A stretch of DNA of 64,000 nucleotides from Rhodococcus tukisamuensis NBRC 100609 (GTDB taxonomy: Bacteria > Actinomycetota > Actinomycetes > Mycobacteriales > Mycobacteriaceae): assembly GCF_001894985.1 (NCBI RefSeq), contig NZ_BCXG01000020.1, positions 1-64,000 of the forward strand, given 5' to 3'. A model generated the notes under the pieces. That model made no database searches. It was not told the origin of the DNA and worked only from the letters and a program-made list of their open reading frames with translations. Within the stretch, counting starts at the first letter, position 1; each line of letters opens with the position of its first letter. Positions 38,056 through 49,299 of the stretch are shown piece by piece. The position numbers were made by a program, and so were the translations under genes.

Positions 38056-39435
38056 TCACAGCAGGCTGGCCTCCGGGTCCGCCGGGGCGAGCGCCTCGTC
38101 CGCCTCCGCGAACGTCCGCGCCTGCCCAGGACCGGTCGAGCGAGTCTCGAACCGGACCGTGACAACCCCATGGCCGCAACCCTGCACCCAGCCGTGACCG
38201 AACTCGCTGTGGGCCACGTCCTGGCCCGGACGCCACGTCGAAGTCGACGTCGACGCTACCGGCGCCGGCGCCGGTCCCGGCACCGTCGGCACGGTTGTGT
38301 CGAGTCTCACAATGTCCGTCTCGTCCGATTCGGCCGCGGGCGCCTCACCGCGGTCCAGGTCCGGGAACAGCGAGCCCTGACGCACCGCGGACAGCCCGCC
38401 GAGCGACACCCCGACCAGGCGCACCGGGCCGATCTCCCGCGGGTCGATCACCTGTCGCTGCGCGGTCGCGACCAGGGTCTCCCGGTCCGCGGTCGCGTAC
38501 GGCAGGGTCGCCGACCGGGTCACGATCGACATGTCCGACTTCTTCAGCTTGAGCACCACGGTCCGGGCGGCCCGGCCGTCGCGCAGCAGCCGGCCGTGTG
38601 CGCTGGCACCGGTCTGTTCCACCGCGGCCCGCAGCTGGTCCAGGGTCACCAGGTCCACCGCGAAGGTCGTCTCCGCGCTGACCTGCTTGGCGTCGGCACG
38701 CTCGGCCACCGGGCGGTCGTCGATGCCGCGGGCCAGCCGGTGCAGGCTCGGGCCGACCGTCGCCCCGAGGACCGAGACCACCTCCGTCTCGGAGGTGGCG
38801 GCCAGCGCGCCGATGGTGTCGATGCCGAGCCGGCGCAGCTTGTCGTCCGCCACCGGCCCGATCCCCCACAGCTTCCGCACCGGCAGCGCCTCGAACAGCG
38901 GCCCCTGCTCGTCCGGGGTGACCACCCGGACGCCGTCCGGCTTGGCCAGACCCGAGGCGATCTTCGCGATCTGCTTGCCGGCCCCGGCGCCGATCGAGGC
39001 GACCAGGCCGGTGCGGTCGAGTATCAGGGCGCGTAGTCGCTCGGCGAACTCGCGGACCTCGTCGGCGTCGGCGTCGGCGAGTTCCGGCGGCTCCCCGAAC
39101 GCCTCGTCCAGCGAGAGCATCTCGAGAACCGGCATCCGGGTCCGCAGCGCGTCGAACACCGCCGTGCTCATCGTCGAGTACAGCCGCCCGCGTGGCGGCA
39201 GCACCACCGCGCCCGCCCCGACCAGCCGCCGGGCCTGGTGCATCGGCATCGCGGACCGGGCGCCGAAGGCGCGTGCCTCGTAGCTGGCGCCCGCGACCAC
39301 CCCGCGCCCGCCCGCCCCGCCGACGAGCACGGGCCGACCGCGCAGGGTGGGACGGGTCAGCTGTTCGACGGACGCGAAGAACGCGTCCATGTCGAGGTGC
39401 AGCACCCACCGTCGGGACGTGGGCGGTCTGGTCAC
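38056..39435 (-). CDS. dinB: DNA polymerase IV (Y family)
   Basis: 459 residues from GTG at 39435. Translesion polymerase: [13 protein letters not shown] carries the first metal-binding Asp, SLDEAF the catalytic Asp-Glu pair, and [12 protein letters not shown] the helix-hairpin-helix. Near the C-terminus of the little-finger domain is RQGSLFPDL, a QxSLF beta-clamp-binding motif, followed by a ~100-residue extension ending [15 protein letters not shown], as in DinB1/DinX of mycobacteria. It lies 13 bp downstream of the TfoX-like gene and is likely co-transcribed. Confidence 0.92.
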   Translation of the reverse strand: MTRPPTSRRWVLHLDMDAFFASVEQLTRPTLRGRPVLVGGAGGRGVVAGASYEARAFGARSAMPMHQARRLVGAGAVVLPPRGRLYSTMSTAVFDALRTRMPVLEMLSLDEAFGEPPELADADADEVREFAERLRALILDRTGLVASIGAGAGKQIAKIASGLAKPDGVRVVTPDEQGPLFEALPVRKLWGIGPVADDKLRRLGIDTIGALAATSETEVVSVLGATVGPSLHRLARGIDDRPVAERADAKQVSAETTFAVDLVTLDQLRAAVEQTGASAHGRLLRDGRAARTVVLKLKKSDMSIVTRSATLPYATADRETLVATAQRQVIDPREIGPVRLVGVSLGGLSAVRQGSLFPDLDRGEAPAAESDETDIVRLDTTVPTVPGPAPAPVASTSTSTWRPGQDVAHSEFGHGWVQGCGHGVVTVRFETRSTGPGQARTFAEADEALAPADPEASLL

Positions 39436-39448
39436 AGTGGTGTGGGCC

Positions 39449-39784
39449 TCATCGCGATGTCGGCTTCTTCGGCTTCTTCTTCGGCTGGGGCAGGACGTCC
39501 GCGGTGCGCTGGACGAACGCGTGCAGCCAGTCGGTGTCCTCGAGCCGGTCCCCGGGAATCGCGAGATGGTCCTTCGCGCCCGGGTACGGCGGTGCGAGCG
39601 CCGACGCGTCGAGGTAGTCACCCGAGACCGCCGTCGGCTTCACGAAGACGGTGTCGTTGCAGATCAGCGCGACCATCTTCTCGTCGCAGTACAGCCCGTA
39701 CTCGCCGAACATCGCGCGGGCGCGCACGTCCAGAGGCTCGAGCTGCCCCAGGACGTACGCGACCGTCTCCTTGCTGGTGCTCAT
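39449..39784 (-). CDS. TfoX N-terminal domain protein
   Basis: 111 residues from ATG at 39784. Single TfoX/Sxy N-terminal domain ([32 protein letters not shown]) and a Lys-rich C-terminal tail (QPKKKPKKP). In Gammaproteobacteria TfoX helps competence regulation; the role of lone domains in actinobacteria is not known. It shares an operon with dinB. Confidence 0.85.
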   Translation of the reverse strand: MSTSKETVAYVLGQLEPLDVRARAMFGEYGLYCDEKMVALICNDTVFVKPTAVSGDYLDASALAPPYPGAKDHLAIPGDRLEDTDWLHAFVQRTADVLPQPKKKPKKPTSR

Positions 39785-39798
39785 GCGTTGCAAGCTAC

Positions 39799-39826
39799 GC
39801 CGGTGCCCCGACAAAGGGGCACCGGC
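39799..39826 (-). terminator. ileS terminator
   Basis: GCCGGTGCCCC (39799-39809) pairs with GGGGCACCGGC (39816-39826), with a 6-nt loop, immediately after the ileS stop on the minus strand. Confidence 0.75.
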
Positions 39827-39831
39827 ACACC

Positions 39832-42800
39832 TCACGCCTTGGCGATGACGACCCGGACACCCTCGCCCAGGTCGACCGCGTCGGGGCCGCTGACCTCGCC
39901 GAGCTCGAGCGTGGTCGCCAGCACCTCGCCCGCGATGAGGTCGCGGTGCCGAGCGGCCCAGTCCAGCCGGTCCTCGGGCACCTGCAGCGTGACGACGATC
40001 CGGTCCGAGATCTCCAGGCCGGCCGCGCGGCGGGCGTCCTGCAGTTCGCGGATCCGGTCCTTCGCCCAGCCCTCGGCCTCGAGCTCCTCGGTGACCGCGG
40101 AGTCGAGGACCACCAGGCCCGCGTTCTCCGGCAGGGCCGCGGTGGACTCGGGCTCGGCGGCGACCAGGCGCTGCGTGTACTCGGACGGGAGCAGCGCGAT
40201 GCCCGCCGCGGTGACCACGCCGTCGACCTCGGACCAGTCCCCCGCCTTGACCGCCTTGATCACCGTCTGCACGTCCTTGCCGAGACGCGGGCCCGCCGCC
40301 CGCGCGTTGACGACGAGCTCGAACTTGCCGTGGACGTCCACGTCCTCGGTCAGGTCGACCTTCTTGACGTTGACCTCGTCGGCGATGATGCCGAGGAACG
40401 GACGCAGCCGCTCCGCGTCCGCCGCCGCGACGGTCACCTCGGGCAGCGGCAACCGCACCCGCAGGTTCTGCGCCTTGCGCAGGCCGAGCACCGTCGAGCA
40501 GACCGAACGGACCTCGTCCATCGCCTCGACCAGCTCGGGATCGGACGGCAGGTCGGTGGCCTCGGGCCAGTCCGTGAGGTGCACCGAACGTCCCCCGGTG
40601 AGCCCGCGCCAGATCACCTCGGTCACCAACGGCAACAGCGGGGCCGCGAGGCGGGTCACGACCTCGAGCACGGTGTGCAGGGTGTCGATGGCGTCGCGGT
40701 CCTCGTCCCAGAACCGCGACCGGGAACGGCGCACGTACCAGTTGGTCAGCGCGTCGCAGAAGGTCCGCAGCTCGTCGCAGGCACCCGCGATGTCGTTGAC
40801 CTCGAGCGCGTCGGTGATCGCGTCACGGGTGGCGGACAGCTTCGCCAGGATGTACTTGTCGAGCACGTTCGGCGAATCGGTGCGCCACTGTCCGGGCTTG
40901 CCCGCGTACAGCTGCAGGAAGCTCCACGCGTTCCACAGCGGCATCAGTGCCTGCCGGGAGCCCTCGCGGATGCCCTGCTCGGTGACGACCAGGTTGCCGC
41001 CGCGCAGGATGGGCGAGGACATCAGGAACCACCGCATGGCGTCGGAGCCGTCGCGGTCGAACACCTCGTTGACGTCCGGGTAGTTGCCCTTGGACTTGCT
41101 CATCTTGAGGCCGTCGTCGCCGAGCACGATGCCGTGTGCCGCAACGGTCTTGAACGCCGGACGGTCGAAGAGCGCGGTCGCCAGCACGTGCAGCGTGTAG
41201 AACCAGCCACGGGTCTGGCCGTTGTACTCGACGATGAAGTCGCCGGGGTTGTGACCTTCCTGACCGTTGCCGCCGTCGAACCAGTCCTTGTTCTCGAACG
41301 GGTAGTGCACCTGCGCGTACGGCATGGAGCCGGACTCGAACCAGCAGTCCAGCACCTCCGGGACGCGGCGCATCATCGACCTGCCGGTCGGGTCGTCCGG
41401 GTTCGGGCGGACCAGGTCGTCGATCACCGGCCGGTGCAGGTCGGTCGGCCGCACGCCGAAGTCCGCCTCCAGCTGGTCGAGCGAGCCGTACACGTCCGTC
41501 CGCGGGTACGCCGGATCGTCCGACACCCAGACGGGAATCGGGCTGCCCCAGTAGCGGTTCCGGCTGATGTTCCAGTCGCGGGCACCCTCGAGCCACTTGC
41601 CGAACTGGCCGTCGCGGATGTGCTCGGGCACCCAGGTGATCTCCTGGTTCAGCTCGACCATCCGGTCACGGAACTTGGTCACGGCGACGAACCAGGACGG
41701 CACCGCCATGTAGATCAGGGGCTGGCCCGACCGCCACGAGTGCGGGTAGGAGTGCTCGATCGTCTCGTGCCGCAGCAGCTTTCCCGCGGCCTTGAGGTCC
41801 TTGATGATCACCGGGTTCGCGTCGAAGACCTGCAGGCCCTCGTACGGCGGCACCATCGAGGTGAACTTGCCGCCCGCGTCGAGCGGCTGCACGATCTCGA
41901 TGCCGTTCGCCGCGGCGACGTCCATGTCCTCCTCACCGAAAGCCGGTGCGAGGTGGACGATCCCGGTGCCCGACTCGGTGGTGACGTAGTCGGCGGAGAG
42001 CACCCGGTGCGCGTTCTCGTGGCCCTTGCCGGGGCCGTGGAAGAAGTCGAACGGCGGCGCGTAGTCGAGACCGACCAGCTCCGAACCCTTGTACTCGCCG
42101 AGCACCTCGGGCGCCTCGCCGAGTTCGCGCGAGTAGTGGCCGACGCGGGCTGCGGCGAGCAGGTAGGTCTTGCCGTCGGCACCGGCGACGTGCACGTAGT
42201 CGACGTCGGGGTGCACCGCGATCGCGAGGTTGGACGGGAGCGTCCACGGCGTCGTGGTCCAGATCAGGGCGTTCGCACCGTCGAGGGGCGAAAGGTCCTT
42301 CTGGTCGCTCCGCAGGCTCCGCTCCGGCGCCGTGATCACCATGTCGACCGTGACCGCCGGGTCCTGACGCATCTTGTACGCGTCGTCGAGCTTGGTCTCC
42401 TGGTTCGACAGCGGGGTCTGCTCGTACCAGCTGTACGGCAGCACCCGGAAGCCCTGGTAGATCAGGCCCTTGTCGTGGAGTTCCTTGAACGCCCACATGA
42501 CCGACTCCATGAAGTCCAGGTCGAGGGTCTTGTAGTCGTTGTCGAAGTCGACCCAGCGCGCCTGCCGGGTGACGTAGTCGCGCCACTCGTCGGTGTAGCG
42601 GAGCACCGAGGACTTGCAGGCGGCGTTGAACTCGGCCAGGCCCATCGTCTCGATCTCGGACTTGTCCTTGATGCCGAGCTGCTTCTCCGCCTCGAGCTCG
42701 GCGGGCAGGCCGTGGCAGTCCCAGCCGAACCGGCGCTCGACGCGCTTGCCGCGCATGGTCTGGAAGCGCGGGACCAGGTCCTTGACGTACCCGGTGAGCA

Positions 42801-43008
42801 GGTGGCCGTAGTGCGGCAGGCCGTTGGCGAAGGGCGGGCCGTCGTAGAAGACGAACTCCGGCGCGTCGGCGCGGTTCGCCACGGATGCGCGGAAGGTGTC
42901 GTCGGCCTCCCACTCGGCGAGGACCCGCTGCTCGAGGTCCGGGAACCGGACGCCGGCAGTGGCCTTGCCACCGCCGAGGTCCACCAGCGGATAAGTGGCG
43001 TCAGTCAA
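39832..43008 (-). CDS. ileS: isoleucyl-tRNA synthetase (IleS2-like)
   Basis: 1058 residues. It charges tRNA-Ile. HIGH-type motif in [17 protein letters not shown] in [12 protein letters not shown], a CP1 editing domain between, and WDCHGLPAE. The ~1060-residue length and sequence style suggest the eukaryote-like IleS2 form common in mycobacteria. The start is taken as TTG at 43008, since GAGGGAG sits 7 nt upstream and the reading frame before it lies inside the T-box leader. Control is by the tRNA-sensing leader 43026-43240. It has a terminator directly downstream. Confidence 0.95.
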   Translation of the reverse strand: MTDATYPLVDLGGGKATAGVRFPDLEQRVLAEWEADDTFRASVANRADAPEFVFYDGPPFANGLPHYGHLLTGYVKDLVPRFQTMRGKRVERRFGWDCHGLPAELEAEKQLGIKDKSEIETMGLAEFNAACKSSVLRYTDEWRDYVTRQARWVDFDNDYKTLDLDFMESVMWAFKELHDKGLIYQGFRVLPYSWYEQTPLSNQETKLDDAYKMRQDPAVTVDMVITAPERSLRSDQKDLSPLDGANALIWTTTPWTLPSNLAIAVHPDVDYVHVAGADGKTYLLAAARVGHYSRELGEAPEVLGEYKGSELVGLDYAPPFDFFHGPGKGHENAHRVLSADYVTTESGTGIVHLAPAFGEEDMDVAAANGIEIVQPLDAGGKFTSMVPPYEGLQVFDANPVIIKDLKAAGKLLRHETIEHSYPHSWRSGQPLIYMAVPSWFVAVTKFRDRMVELNQEITWVPEHIRDGQFGKWLEGARDWNISRNRYWGSPIPVWVSDDPAYPRTDVYGSLDQLEADFGVRPTDLHRPVIDDLVRPNPDDPTGRSMMRRVPEVLDCWFESGSMPYAQVHYPFENKDWFDGGNGQEGHNPGDFIVEYNGQTRGWFYTLHVLATALFDRPAFKTVAAHGIVLGDDGLKMSKSKGNYPDVNEVFDRDGSDAMRWFLMSSPILRGGNLVVTEQGIREGSRQALMPLWNAWSFLQLYAGKPGQWRTDSPNVLDKYILAKLSATRDAITDALEVNDIAGACDELRTFCDALTNWYVRRSRSRFWDEDRDAIDTLHTVLEVVTRLAAPLLPLVTEVIWRGLTGGRSVHLTDWPEATDLPSDPELVEAMDEVRSVCSTVLGLRKAQNLRVRLPLPEVTVAAADAERLRPFLGIIADEVNVKKVDLTEDVDVHGKFELVVNARAAGPRLGKDVQTVIKAVKAGDWSEVDGVVTAAGIALLPSEYTQRLVAAEPESTAALPENAGLVVLDSAVTEELEAEGWAKDRIRELQDARRAAGLEISDRIVVTLQVPEDRLDWAARHRDLIAGEVLATTLELGEVSGPDAVDLGEGVRVVIAKA

Positions 43009-43025
43009 CTCAGTACTCCCTCGTG

Positions 43026-43240
43026 CCCGTGCTGGCACGGGGACGACCGACGACGCCTCTGCGCCGCGGCCGCGGTACCACCCCGCTTGCCCGGGACGGC
43101 CGTGGCCGTCCGGACCTCTCGTACCGGGCTGTGACGGGCCCACCCGTTCGGTTCTACTGGGCGTTCGCGGGGGCATGCCGCCGCTGGCGCCGTTCTTCCG
43201 AAGGCTCCCCGGTGATGGCCGGATCGTCGCCGTACTGCTG
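43026..43240 (-). promoter_or_regulatory. T-box riboswitch of ileS
   Basis: On the minus strand a short Stem I (CCGG-CCATCA-CCGG, with an ATC isoleucine specifier at 43216-43214) is followed by CCTTCGGAAGAAC, then the T-box sequence TGGTACCGCG at 43080-43071. A CCCGTGC/GCACGGG hairpin (43026-43041) lies before the ribosome site. This matches the ultrashort actinobacterial ileS T-boxes that act on translation: uncharged tRNA-Ile frees the Shine-Dalgarno. Confidence 0.88.
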
Positions 43241-43250
43241 TGGCCCGATT

Positions 43251-43472
43251 CTAGTCGGGCTCGTCAAATCGCTCCGTCGGCAGCGAGCGGTGGGTGCCGC
43301 CGCCTGCGCGCGGCGCGGAGTTGCTGCGGAGCGAGCTCACAAGCAGCAACACCGCGCCGGCGACGCAGACCACGATGCATCCCCAGGCCCACACGACGGA
43401 TCCGGTCAGTAGCGAGACCACCAGCAGGAGGAACCCCACCGCGGCCATCACGAGCGTCAGTACAAGCACCAC
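43251..43472 (-). CDS. small two-span membrane protein between wag31 and ileS
   Basis: 73 residues from GTG at 43472. Two adjacent membrane spans ([19 protein letters not shown] and [21 protein letters not shown]) with a hydrophilic C-terminal tail ([17 protein letters not shown]). No family recognised, but a short membrane gene next to wag31 is common in the group. Its stop is 10 bp before the T-box, so it may be read through into the ileS leader. Confidence 0.75.
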   Translation of the reverse strand: MVLVLTLVMAAVGFLLLVVSLLTGSVVWAWGCIVVCVAGAVLLLVSSLRSNSAPRAGGGTHRSLPTERFDEPD

Positions 43473-43516
43473 ACACCCCTAGGGACTGGGCCGGACCGAG
43501 CGCTAGCCGGTGCCGA

Positions 43517-44332
43517 TCAGTTGCTTCCCTTGGCGCCGCCGAAGGCCTCCTGGCCACCGTCGACCGGGACCGCCGAACCGCGCTGCTCGAGCTCCTGCAG
43601 CTGCGACTCCAGGTAGGACTTGAGCCGCACCCGGTACTCGCGCTCGAAGGTCTTGAGCTGCTCGATCCGGCCCTCCAGCACGCTGCGCTGCTGGTTGATG
43701 GTGGCCATGATCTCGGTGTGCTTCTTCTCGGCGTCCGCCTGCAGGGCGTCGGCCTTCTCCTTGGCCTGACGCAGCTGCGTCTCGGAGCGGGTCTGGGCGT
43801 CGGCGAGCAGCGCCTCGGACTTCTGCCGGGCGTCGGTGATCATCGCCTCGGAACGGGTCCGCGCGTCGCCGACCAGCTGCTCGGAGTTGGTGCGAGCGTT
43901 GGTGAGCAGCTGCTCGGACTCGGTCTTCGCGTCGCCGGTGAGGCGGTCGGCCATCTCCTGTGCCAGGCCCAGGATCTTCGCGGCCTGCAGGTTCGCCTCT
44001 TCGGTGTTGCCGGCGCGCGCGGGGGGTGCGGCCGGGGCGACCGGGGCCGCGACGACGGGAGCGGGCACCGGCTTGGGCGGCTCGACGATCCGGGCCGGCT
44101 CGGGGGCCGCGGGAGCAGCGCCTGCCGGACGCGGGGCCTTCTTGGCGTCCGCGAGCTCCTGGTCGAGCTCACCGACGCGCTGGCGCAAGTCGGCGTTCTC
44201 CTCGATCAGGCGCGAGAGCTCCTGCTCGACAAGGTCGAGGAAGGCATCTACCTCGTCCTCGTTGTAGCCCCGCTTTCCGATCGGAGGCTTGCTGAACGCG
44301 ACGTTGTGCACATCAGCTGGTGTCAGCGGCAT
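43517..44332 (-). CDS. wag31: DivIVA-family polar growth scaffold
   Basis: 271 residues. It marks cell poles by binding curved membrane and recruits wall synthesis. N-terminal DivIVA domain ([22 protein letters not shown] then [16 protein letters not shown]) followed by coiled coil, a Pro/Ala-rich linker (about 66-105) and a second long coiled coil ([19 protein letters not shown] style heptads, 120-255). It is homologous to Wag31/DivIVA of mycobacteria, where a Thr in the linker region is phosphorylated. It sits downstream of yggT in the dcw extension. Confidence 0.94.
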   Translation of the reverse strand: MPLTPADVHNVAFSKPPIGKRGYNEDEVDAFLDLVEQELSRLIEENADLRQRVGELDQELADAKKAPRPAGAAPAAPEPARIVEPPKPVPAPVVAAPVAPAAPPARAGNTEEANLQAAKILGLAQEMADRLTGDAKTESEQLLTNARTNSEQLVGDARTRSEAMITDARQKSEALLADAQTRSETQLRQAKEKADALQADAEKKHTEIMATINQQRSVLEGRIEQLKTFEREYRVRLKSYLESQLQELEQRGSAVPVDGGQEAFGGAKGSN

Positions 44333-44478
44333 GGAAGGATCCCTTCACGCGTCTGTTGGCGGTCTAGCAAGCATTCAGTTATAGCGCATACGGTGCTCGA
44401 TGTAACATTCACACTGCAAGACTGGTCCATTCTGTCACACCGGACCCGTCGACTGCGCTAGTCCCCAAGCCGTGCTCA

Positions 44479-44766
44479 TCATGCTGCAAGCCCTTGAACG
44501 ACCTGCATCAGGATGAACACGATGAATAGCAAGACCATGATTGAAAGATCCAACCGAACTCCGCCGAGGTTAACCGTCGGAATAAGCCGCCGAAGCAGCC
44601 GGATCGGAGGATCTGTGACTGTAAATATGGCCTCGAGAATGACCACCACAATGCCGGTGGGTCGCCAATCTCGGGCGAATGTCCGGATGAACTCGACGAC
44701 GATGCGTCCGATCAGTAGCAGCCAGAAAACGAACAGCAGGAAGTAGATCACCGCGAACAAGGGCAC
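44479..44766 (-). CDS. YggT-family membrane protein
   Basis: 95 residues from GTG at 44766. Two YggT-type spans (LFAVIYFLLFVFWLLLIGRIV and IMVLLFIVFILMQVV) flank the conserved TDPPIRLLRRLIP loop. It is always found near sepF and wag31 in actinobacteria and is thought to take part in division or osmotic tolerance. The mechanism is unknown. Confidence 0.9.
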   Translation of the reverse strand: MPLFAVIYFLLFVFWLLLIGRIVVEFIRTFARDWRPTGIVVVILEAIFTVTDPPIRLLRRLIPTVNLGGVRLDLSIMVLLFIVFILMQVVQGLAA

Positions 44767-44846
44767 TCCATCACTTTGCCTGACGCGACCGAACCAATCA
44801 AAACGAGGTTCGGCAGCGTCGCCCTACTACTCCCCGGCAAAATCAG

Positions 44847-45470
44847 CTACTTCTGGTTGTAGAAGCCGTTTTCGGCGATCCGCCGGCGCTCCTCCGCCGA
44901 CACGTCGATGTCCGCAGGTGAGAGCAGGAACACCTTTGTGGCGACCTTGTCGAACGAACCGCGCAGCGCGAACGCCAGTCCGGCCGCGAAGTCGACGAGA
45001 CGCTTGGCGTCCGCGTTGCTCATCTCCACCAGGTCCATGATGACGGGAGTCCCGTCGCGGAAGCGTTCGCCGATGATGCGCGCCTCCCCGTAGTCACGGG
45101 GACGCAGCGTGGTGATCTTGGACAGTGGTCCGCCCTCGTCGAAGATTGGTGCGCGGCGGGCGTCGATGCGGGCCTCGGTCCGCGCGTCGACGGCCAGCGA
45201 GCCGCGAGTGGTGGTGGTACGGGCACCCACGCCGACGCCGGGCCGGGGGGTGGTGCGAGTGGGCAGGGGCTCCATCCGGCGTGGTGCGGGCTGACGGTCG
45301 ACCGGGTCCAGGTCCTCGCGTGCGTCGTAGCCGTCGTCGTAGCCACGCTCGACGCCGTCCTCGTAACGGTCTGCGCGAGCCGAACGCCGCGGCTCCTCGA
45401 GGTAGTCGTCCTCGTAGTCGTCGAGTGGGACCATGCCGAAGTAAGCCTTGAACTTGTGCAGAGTGCTCAT
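44847..45470 (-). CDS. sepF: cell division protein SepF
   Basis: 207 residues from ATG at 45470 with GGAAGG upstream. It anchors FtsZ to the membrane. An N-terminal amphipathic helix ([14 protein letters not shown]) is followed by an acidic linker ([13 protein letters not shown]) and a C-terminal SepF domain ([46 protein letters not shown]) that dimerises and binds the FtsZ C-terminal peptide. Length is typical of actinobacterial SepF. In this group it replaces FtsA/ZipA. Confidence 0.94.
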   Translation of the reverse strand: MSTLHKFKAYFGMVPLDDYEDDYLEEPRRSARADRYEDGVERGYDDGYDAREDLDPVDRQPAPRRMEPLPTRTTPRPGVGVGARTTTTRGSLAVDARTEARIDARRAPIFDEGGPLSKITTLRPRDYGEARIIGERFRDGTPVIMDLVEMSNADAKRLVDFAAGLAFALRGSFDKVATKVFLLSPADIDVSAEERRRIAENGFYNQK

Positions 45471-45516
45471 CAATCGACCTTCCTTTGGCGTGGTGGACAA
45501 TCGGGCCGGACGCCGA

Positions 45517-46281
45517 TCAATACGAGGTTATCGGGCGCGAACCCAACAGGGCGGTTCCGACACGCACGCAGGTGGAACCGTACCGGACCGCCGCTTCGAG
45601 GTCGCCGGTCATCCCCGCCGACAGCGCGGTGGCCCGGGGGTGCTCCCGCAGCAGGTCCCGGTGCACGCCGGCCAGCGCCTCGAACGCCCGCTCCGGGTCG
45701 GCACCCAGGGGCGGCACCGCCATCAGTCCGGCCAGCTCCAGGCCGTCGGCATCCTCGGTCCGCGCGGCCAGTTCCGTCAGCTCGTGCCCCCGCACGCCGC
45801 CACGTGCCGGGTCCCCGTCCAGGCTCACCTGCAGCAGCACGCGCAGCGGCTCCGGACGCTCCCCCTCGGCCAGTGCGGCCGAGGCGGCCCGCGACAGCGC
45901 GTCGACGAGCCGGACGCTGTCCACCGAGTGGATCGCGTGGGCCCACCGGGCGACCGCCCGGGCCTTGTTTCGCTGCAGGCTGCCGATCATGTGCCAGCGA
46001 ACCGCATCGGCGCCCTCGCCGGTACCGGCGGACGCCAGCAGGTCGGCTAGCTCCGCGACCTTGGCCGTGGCCTCCTGCTCGCGGGACTCGCCGAACTCCC
46101 GGCAGCCCAGTCCGTACAGGATCGCCGCGTCGGACGCGGGGAAGAACTTGGTCACCGGCAGCAACTGCACGTCGGCGCGGTCGCGGCCGGCGTCGTCGCA
46201 GGCCCGGTCGAGCCGGGCCCGCACCTCGGCCAGCGCCGACGCGACCTGCGACGCCCGCCGCGCCGGATCGATCTCAGGCAC
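45517..46281 (-). CDS. PLP homeostasis protein (YggS/PROSC family)
   Basis: 254 residues from GTG at 46281, overlapping the pgeF stop by 8 bp. Alanine-racemase-N-like single-domain PLP carrier: Lys45 in LLPVTKFFP holds [26 protein letters not shown] and [18 protein letters not shown] are family motifs. It buffers pyridoxal phosphate and affects amino-acid pools. It is conserved in the ftsZ-sepF interval of actinobacteria. Confidence 0.92.
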   Translation of the reverse strand: MPEIDPARRASQVASALAEVRARLDRACDDAGRDRADVQLLPVTKFFPASDAAILYGLGCREFGESREQEATAKVAELADLLASAGTGEGADAVRWHMIGSLQRNKARAVARWAHAIHSVDSVRLVDALSRAASAALAEGERPEPLRVLLQVSLDGDPARGGVRGHELTELAARTEDADGLELAGLMAVPPLGADPERAFEALAGVHRDLLREHPRATALSAGMTGDLEAAVRYGSTCVRVGTALLGSRPITSY

Positions 46282-47002
46282 CCCTCGTCGACTCCATCCA
46301 GATCACCCCGGCCAGCCGGCCCGTGCGGCCCTCCCGGCGGTGGCTGAAGAGCGCGCGGTCCTCGATGGTGCAGCGGGGGTCCTCCGCCACGCCCGACACC
46401 CCGGCGGCAAGCAACTGCCGACGCAGGCCGGCCCGCAGGTCCAGTCCGGGCGTGCCCCTGACGGTCTTGCTGGCGCTGCCGGGAAGATGCCGCTCGACGT
46501 CCGCGCGCATGGCGGCGGGCACCTCGTACTGCCGACCGCTGGCCGCGGGTCCGAGAAACGCGCCGATGCGCTCGACGGCGGCGCCCTTGGCGACCATCGC
46601 GTCGAGCACCCGGGACACGATGCCGATCCGCGCCCCGACCCGGCCTGCGTGCACGGCGGCGATCACACCCGCCTCGTCGTCGGAGAGCAGCACAGGGACA
46701 CAGTCCGCGCTGAGCGTCACCAACGCCAGGTTGGGCACGTCCGTGACCAGCGCGTCGGTCGCCTCCACCACCCCGTCGACCGGGCCGTCGACCACGGTGA
46801 CGTTACGGCTGTGGATCTGTTCCATCCACACCAGACGCTCGAAGGGCAGGCCGATCCCGGCCGCGAGCCGACGCCGGTTGGCGTCGACCGCGGCCGGGTC
46901 GTCACCGACGTGGTCGCCAAGGTTGAACGAGTCGTAAGGGGCAACCGAGACGCCCCCGGTTCGCGAGGTGACCACCCGGCGAACCCGTACCGCGGCACTC
47001 AC
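46274..47002 (-). CDS. pgeF: peptidoglycan editing factor PgeF (YfiH, laccase-domain)
   Basis: 242 residues. The multicopper-like single domain hydrolyses wrongly incorporated L-Ser in muropeptide precursors (shown for E. coli YfiH). Metal-binding motifs: [18 protein letters not shown] and AAVHAGRVG. The GTG start at 47002 overlaps the ftsZ stop (GTGA). It has no signal peptide, so it is cytoplasmic, matching an editing role on UDP-MurNAc precursors. Confidence 0.9.
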   Translation of the reverse strand: MSAAVRVRRVVTSRTGGVSVAPYDSFNLGDHVGDDPAAVDANRRRLAAGIGLPFERLVWMEQIHSRNVTVVDGPVDGVVEATDALVTDVPNLALVTLSADCVPVLLSDDEAGVIAAVHAGRVGARIGIVSRVLDAMVAKGAAVERIGAFLGPAASGRQYEVPAAMRADVERHLPGSASKTVRGTPGLDLRAGLRRQLLAAGVSGVAEDPRCTIEDRALFSHRREGRTGRLAGVIWMESTRGA

Positions 47003-48246
47003 CGACGCATGAAGTCCGGCACGTCGACGTCGCCGTCGTCTTCGTCGACCACGGGAGCGGGGGCCCGGTTCGCGCTGACCGGGATCGGCGGGAGAGCGGA
47101 TCCGCCGAGATCCCGGAACCCGCCCATCTCGCGGGCCTCCTTGGGCTGCTCGCGAGGCTCGGCGGTCTCCCGCGCGGGCGGGGGGCTGACCGGCTCCTCG
47201 ACGGGGGCGGCCGCCGAGCGGCCGATCTCGCCGGCCCGGCCGACGCCGATGGCTCCGCGTCCGACCGCCGCGACCTGCTCGGCCGGACGCCGCACCGGGG
47301 TGCCGCCGTCGAAGCCCGCCGCGATGACCGTGACCCGGACCTCGTCGCCCAGCGAGTCGTCGATGACGGTGCCGAAGATGATGTTCGCGTCGATGTGCGC
47401 CGCCTCCTGGACCAGCGAGGCGGCCTCGTTGATCTCGAACAGACCGAGGTCCGAGCCGCCGGCGATCGACAGCAGCACGCCGCGCGCACCCTCCATCGAG
47501 GCCTCGAGCAGCGGCGAGTTGATCGCCGACTCGGCGGCCTTGATGGCGCGTCCCTCACCGCGCGAGGAGCCGATGCCCATCAGCGCGCTGCCCGCTCCGG
47601 ACATCACGCCCTTGACGTCCGCGAAGTCCACGTTGATCAGGCCCGGGGTGGTGATCAGGTCGGTGATGCCCTGGACGCCGTTGAGCAGCACCTCGTCGGC
47701 CGAGCGGAACGCGTCCATCAGGCTGACGGCGGCGTCGCCCAGCTGCAGCAGCCGGTCGTTGGGGATCACGATGAGGGTGTCGCAGGACTCACGCAGCGAC
47801 TGGATGCCGCTGTCGGCCTGGCCGCCGCGGCGCTTGCCCTCGAAGGAGAACGGGCGGGTGACCACGCCGACGGTGAGCGCGCCGAGCTTGCGGGCGATGC
47901 TCGCGACGACGGGTGCGCCACCGGTGCCGGTGCCACCACCCTCGCCCGCGGTGACGAAGACCATGTCGGCCCCCTTGAGGACCTCCTCGATCTCGTCCTT
48001 GTGGTCCTCGGCGGCCTTGCGGCCGACCTCAGGATCCGCGCCGGCCCCGAGGCCGCGGGTCAGTTCCCGGCCGACGTCGAGCTTGACGTCGGCGTCACTC
48101 ATGAGCAGCGCCTGTGCGTCGGTGTTGACCGCGATGAACTCGACTCCCTTGAGTCCCTGTTCGATCATGCGGTTGACCGCGTTGACACCGCCGCCGCCGA
48201 TGCCGACGACCTTGATAACGGCGAGGTAGTTGTGCGGGGGCGTCAT
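46999..48246 (-). CDS. ftsZ: cell division GTPase FtsZ
   Basis: 415 residues from ATG at 48246 with GGAAGG upstream. Tubulin-like GTPase of the Z ring. GTP signature GGGTGTG at 103-109; N-terminal [16 protein letters not shown]7 synergy loop NVDFADVK. A Pro/Ala/Glu-rich linker follows about residue 320, and the C-terminal peptide [10 protein letters not shown] binds SepF and FtsW. Its 288-bp upstream region is much longer than other gaps in the cluster and carries direct repeats, pointing to a dedicated promoter. Confidence 0.97.
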   Translation of the reverse strand: MTPPHNYLAVIKVVGIGGGGVNAVNRMIEQGLKGVEFIAVNTDAQALLMSDADVKLDVGRELTRGLGAGADPEVGRKAAEDHKDEIEEVLKGADMVFVTAGEGGGTGTGGAPVVASIARKLGALTVGVVTRPFSFEGKRRGGQADSGIQSLRESCDTLIVIPNDRLLQLGDAAVSLMDAFRSADEVLLNGVQGITDLITTPGLINVDFADVKGVMSGAGSALMGIGSSRGEGRAIKAAESAINSPLLEASMEGARGVLLSIAGGSDLGLFEINEAASLVQEAAHIDANIIFGTVIDDSLGDEVRVTVIAAGFDGGTPVRRPAEQVAAVGRGAIGVGRAGEIGRSAAAPVEEPVSPPPARETAEPREQPKEAREMGGFRDLGGSALPPIPVSANRAPAPVVDEDDGDVDVPDFMRR

Positions 48247-48316
48247 TGGCTTTCGCCTTCCGTGTGTGTGAATCGCGCTCGGGATGCCTGGCGATGCTGA
48301 CGTGTACTTGTGGTGC

Positions 48317-48341
48317 TGACGTTACTGACGTTGACGTTACT
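48317..48341 (-). repeat. direct repeats in the ftsZ promoter region
   Basis: On the minus strand AGTAACGTCA occurs twice in phase (48326-48317 and 48341-48332), with an extra ACGTC between, 70-95 bp before the ftsZ start. A third related stretch (GTTAACACC) lies just upstream. It looks like a regulator site or a sigma-factor element. The rest of 48247-48534 shows no gene. Confidence 0.55.
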
Positions 48342-48534
48342 GGTGTTGCCGGTGTTAACGGTCAAGCTGGTGCCACCGGTGGCGTCGTGTTGCGGGAAAA
48401 ACCCTCAACCTCAACCATAGGCTTAGTGTTATGTCAAGTTGCTGACTAGTGCGTGACGGTATGCACGGCGAGGACAATGTGCCAGCAGGCGCGCCGAACA
48501 GCGCGGCGATTTGTGCACAGGTCACGCCCACCGG

Positions 48535-49299
48535 CTACCTGATCGTCGGCAGGTCGGGGCTGGACACGTCGTACAGCTGCCCGGGCTGGCCGAGCAGCGG
48601 CAACGCGATCGCGGCCTTGTGTTCGGAGGCATTTGCGCTCCCCCACAACAACTGTCGGCCGTCGGCCAGCGTCACCCGGATGTCGGACAGCGTCGCCGCC
48701 GAAATCTCCGTCACCTGCCCGCGCAGCGGCGCCGGCATCGAGTTCAGGGCGGTCAACGCGTCCAGGGTCGCGGGGTCGTCGTGCCCGGGCGTGGAGACCT
48801 TCAGCCGCGGCACCCCGGGCGGTGCGGGTTCGATCGAGTAGGAGACGCCGCCCCCGTCCATCAGGCGGGTCCCCTCCGGCGCGTCGTAGAACACGGCGGG
48901 CGTCCGTTCGACGACCGTCACCCGCACGGTCGAGGGGTAGACCCGTTCGACCCGGGCCTGGTCTACCTTGGCGATCCCCGCAACCCGGTTCGCCGCGCCG
49001 CCGGTGTCCACCTGCAGGAGCGGCGTGCCGCCCGGAACCGCAAGGGCCGCAAGGACTTCCTCGGCCGGCACCCCGACGTTCCCGACGACCTCGATGGTGC
49101 GCGCCGAGAGCAGCGGGGTGAACCAGGCCACCGCGCCGAGCGCAACCAGGACGACCACACCCAGCGCCGCCAGGAGCAGCGGCTTGCGGTTGCGCACCCG
49201 CGCGACCCGCCGCGGGGCCGGACGCGGGGTGCGGGTGGTGCGACGCTCCCGGGGCGGGCGCGTCCTGCTCCCGGTCCGGGCGGCCGCGCCGCCGGTCAC
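48535..49299 (-). CDS. ftsQ: cell division protein FtsQ
   Basis: 254 residues from GTG at 49299, overlapping the murC stop region as GTGA. An Arg-rich cytoplasmic tail, one membrane span ([20 protein letters not shown]), then a POTRA domain ([21 protein letters not shown]) and a beta-rich domain ([18 protein letters not shown]). It links early and late divisome proteins. It is the last gene before the ftsZ promoter region. Confidence 0.93.
   Translation of the reverse strand: MTGGAAARTGSRTRPPRERRTTRTPRPAPRRVARVRNRKPLLLAALGVVVLVALGAVAWFTPLLSARTIEVVGNVGVPAEEVLAALAVPGGTPLLQVDTGGAANRVAGIAKVDQARVERVYPSTVRVTVVERTPAVFYDAPEGTRLMDGGGVSYSIEPAPPGVPRLKVSTPGHDDPATLDALTALNSMPAPLRGQVTEISAATLSDIRVTLADGRQLLWGSANASEHKAAIALPLLGQPGQLYDVSSPDLPTIR

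Noticed and set aside
39238-43134. 1298-codon open frame on the plus strand
   Set aside because: Antisense shadow of ileS and dinB; composition is skewed and no motif is seen.
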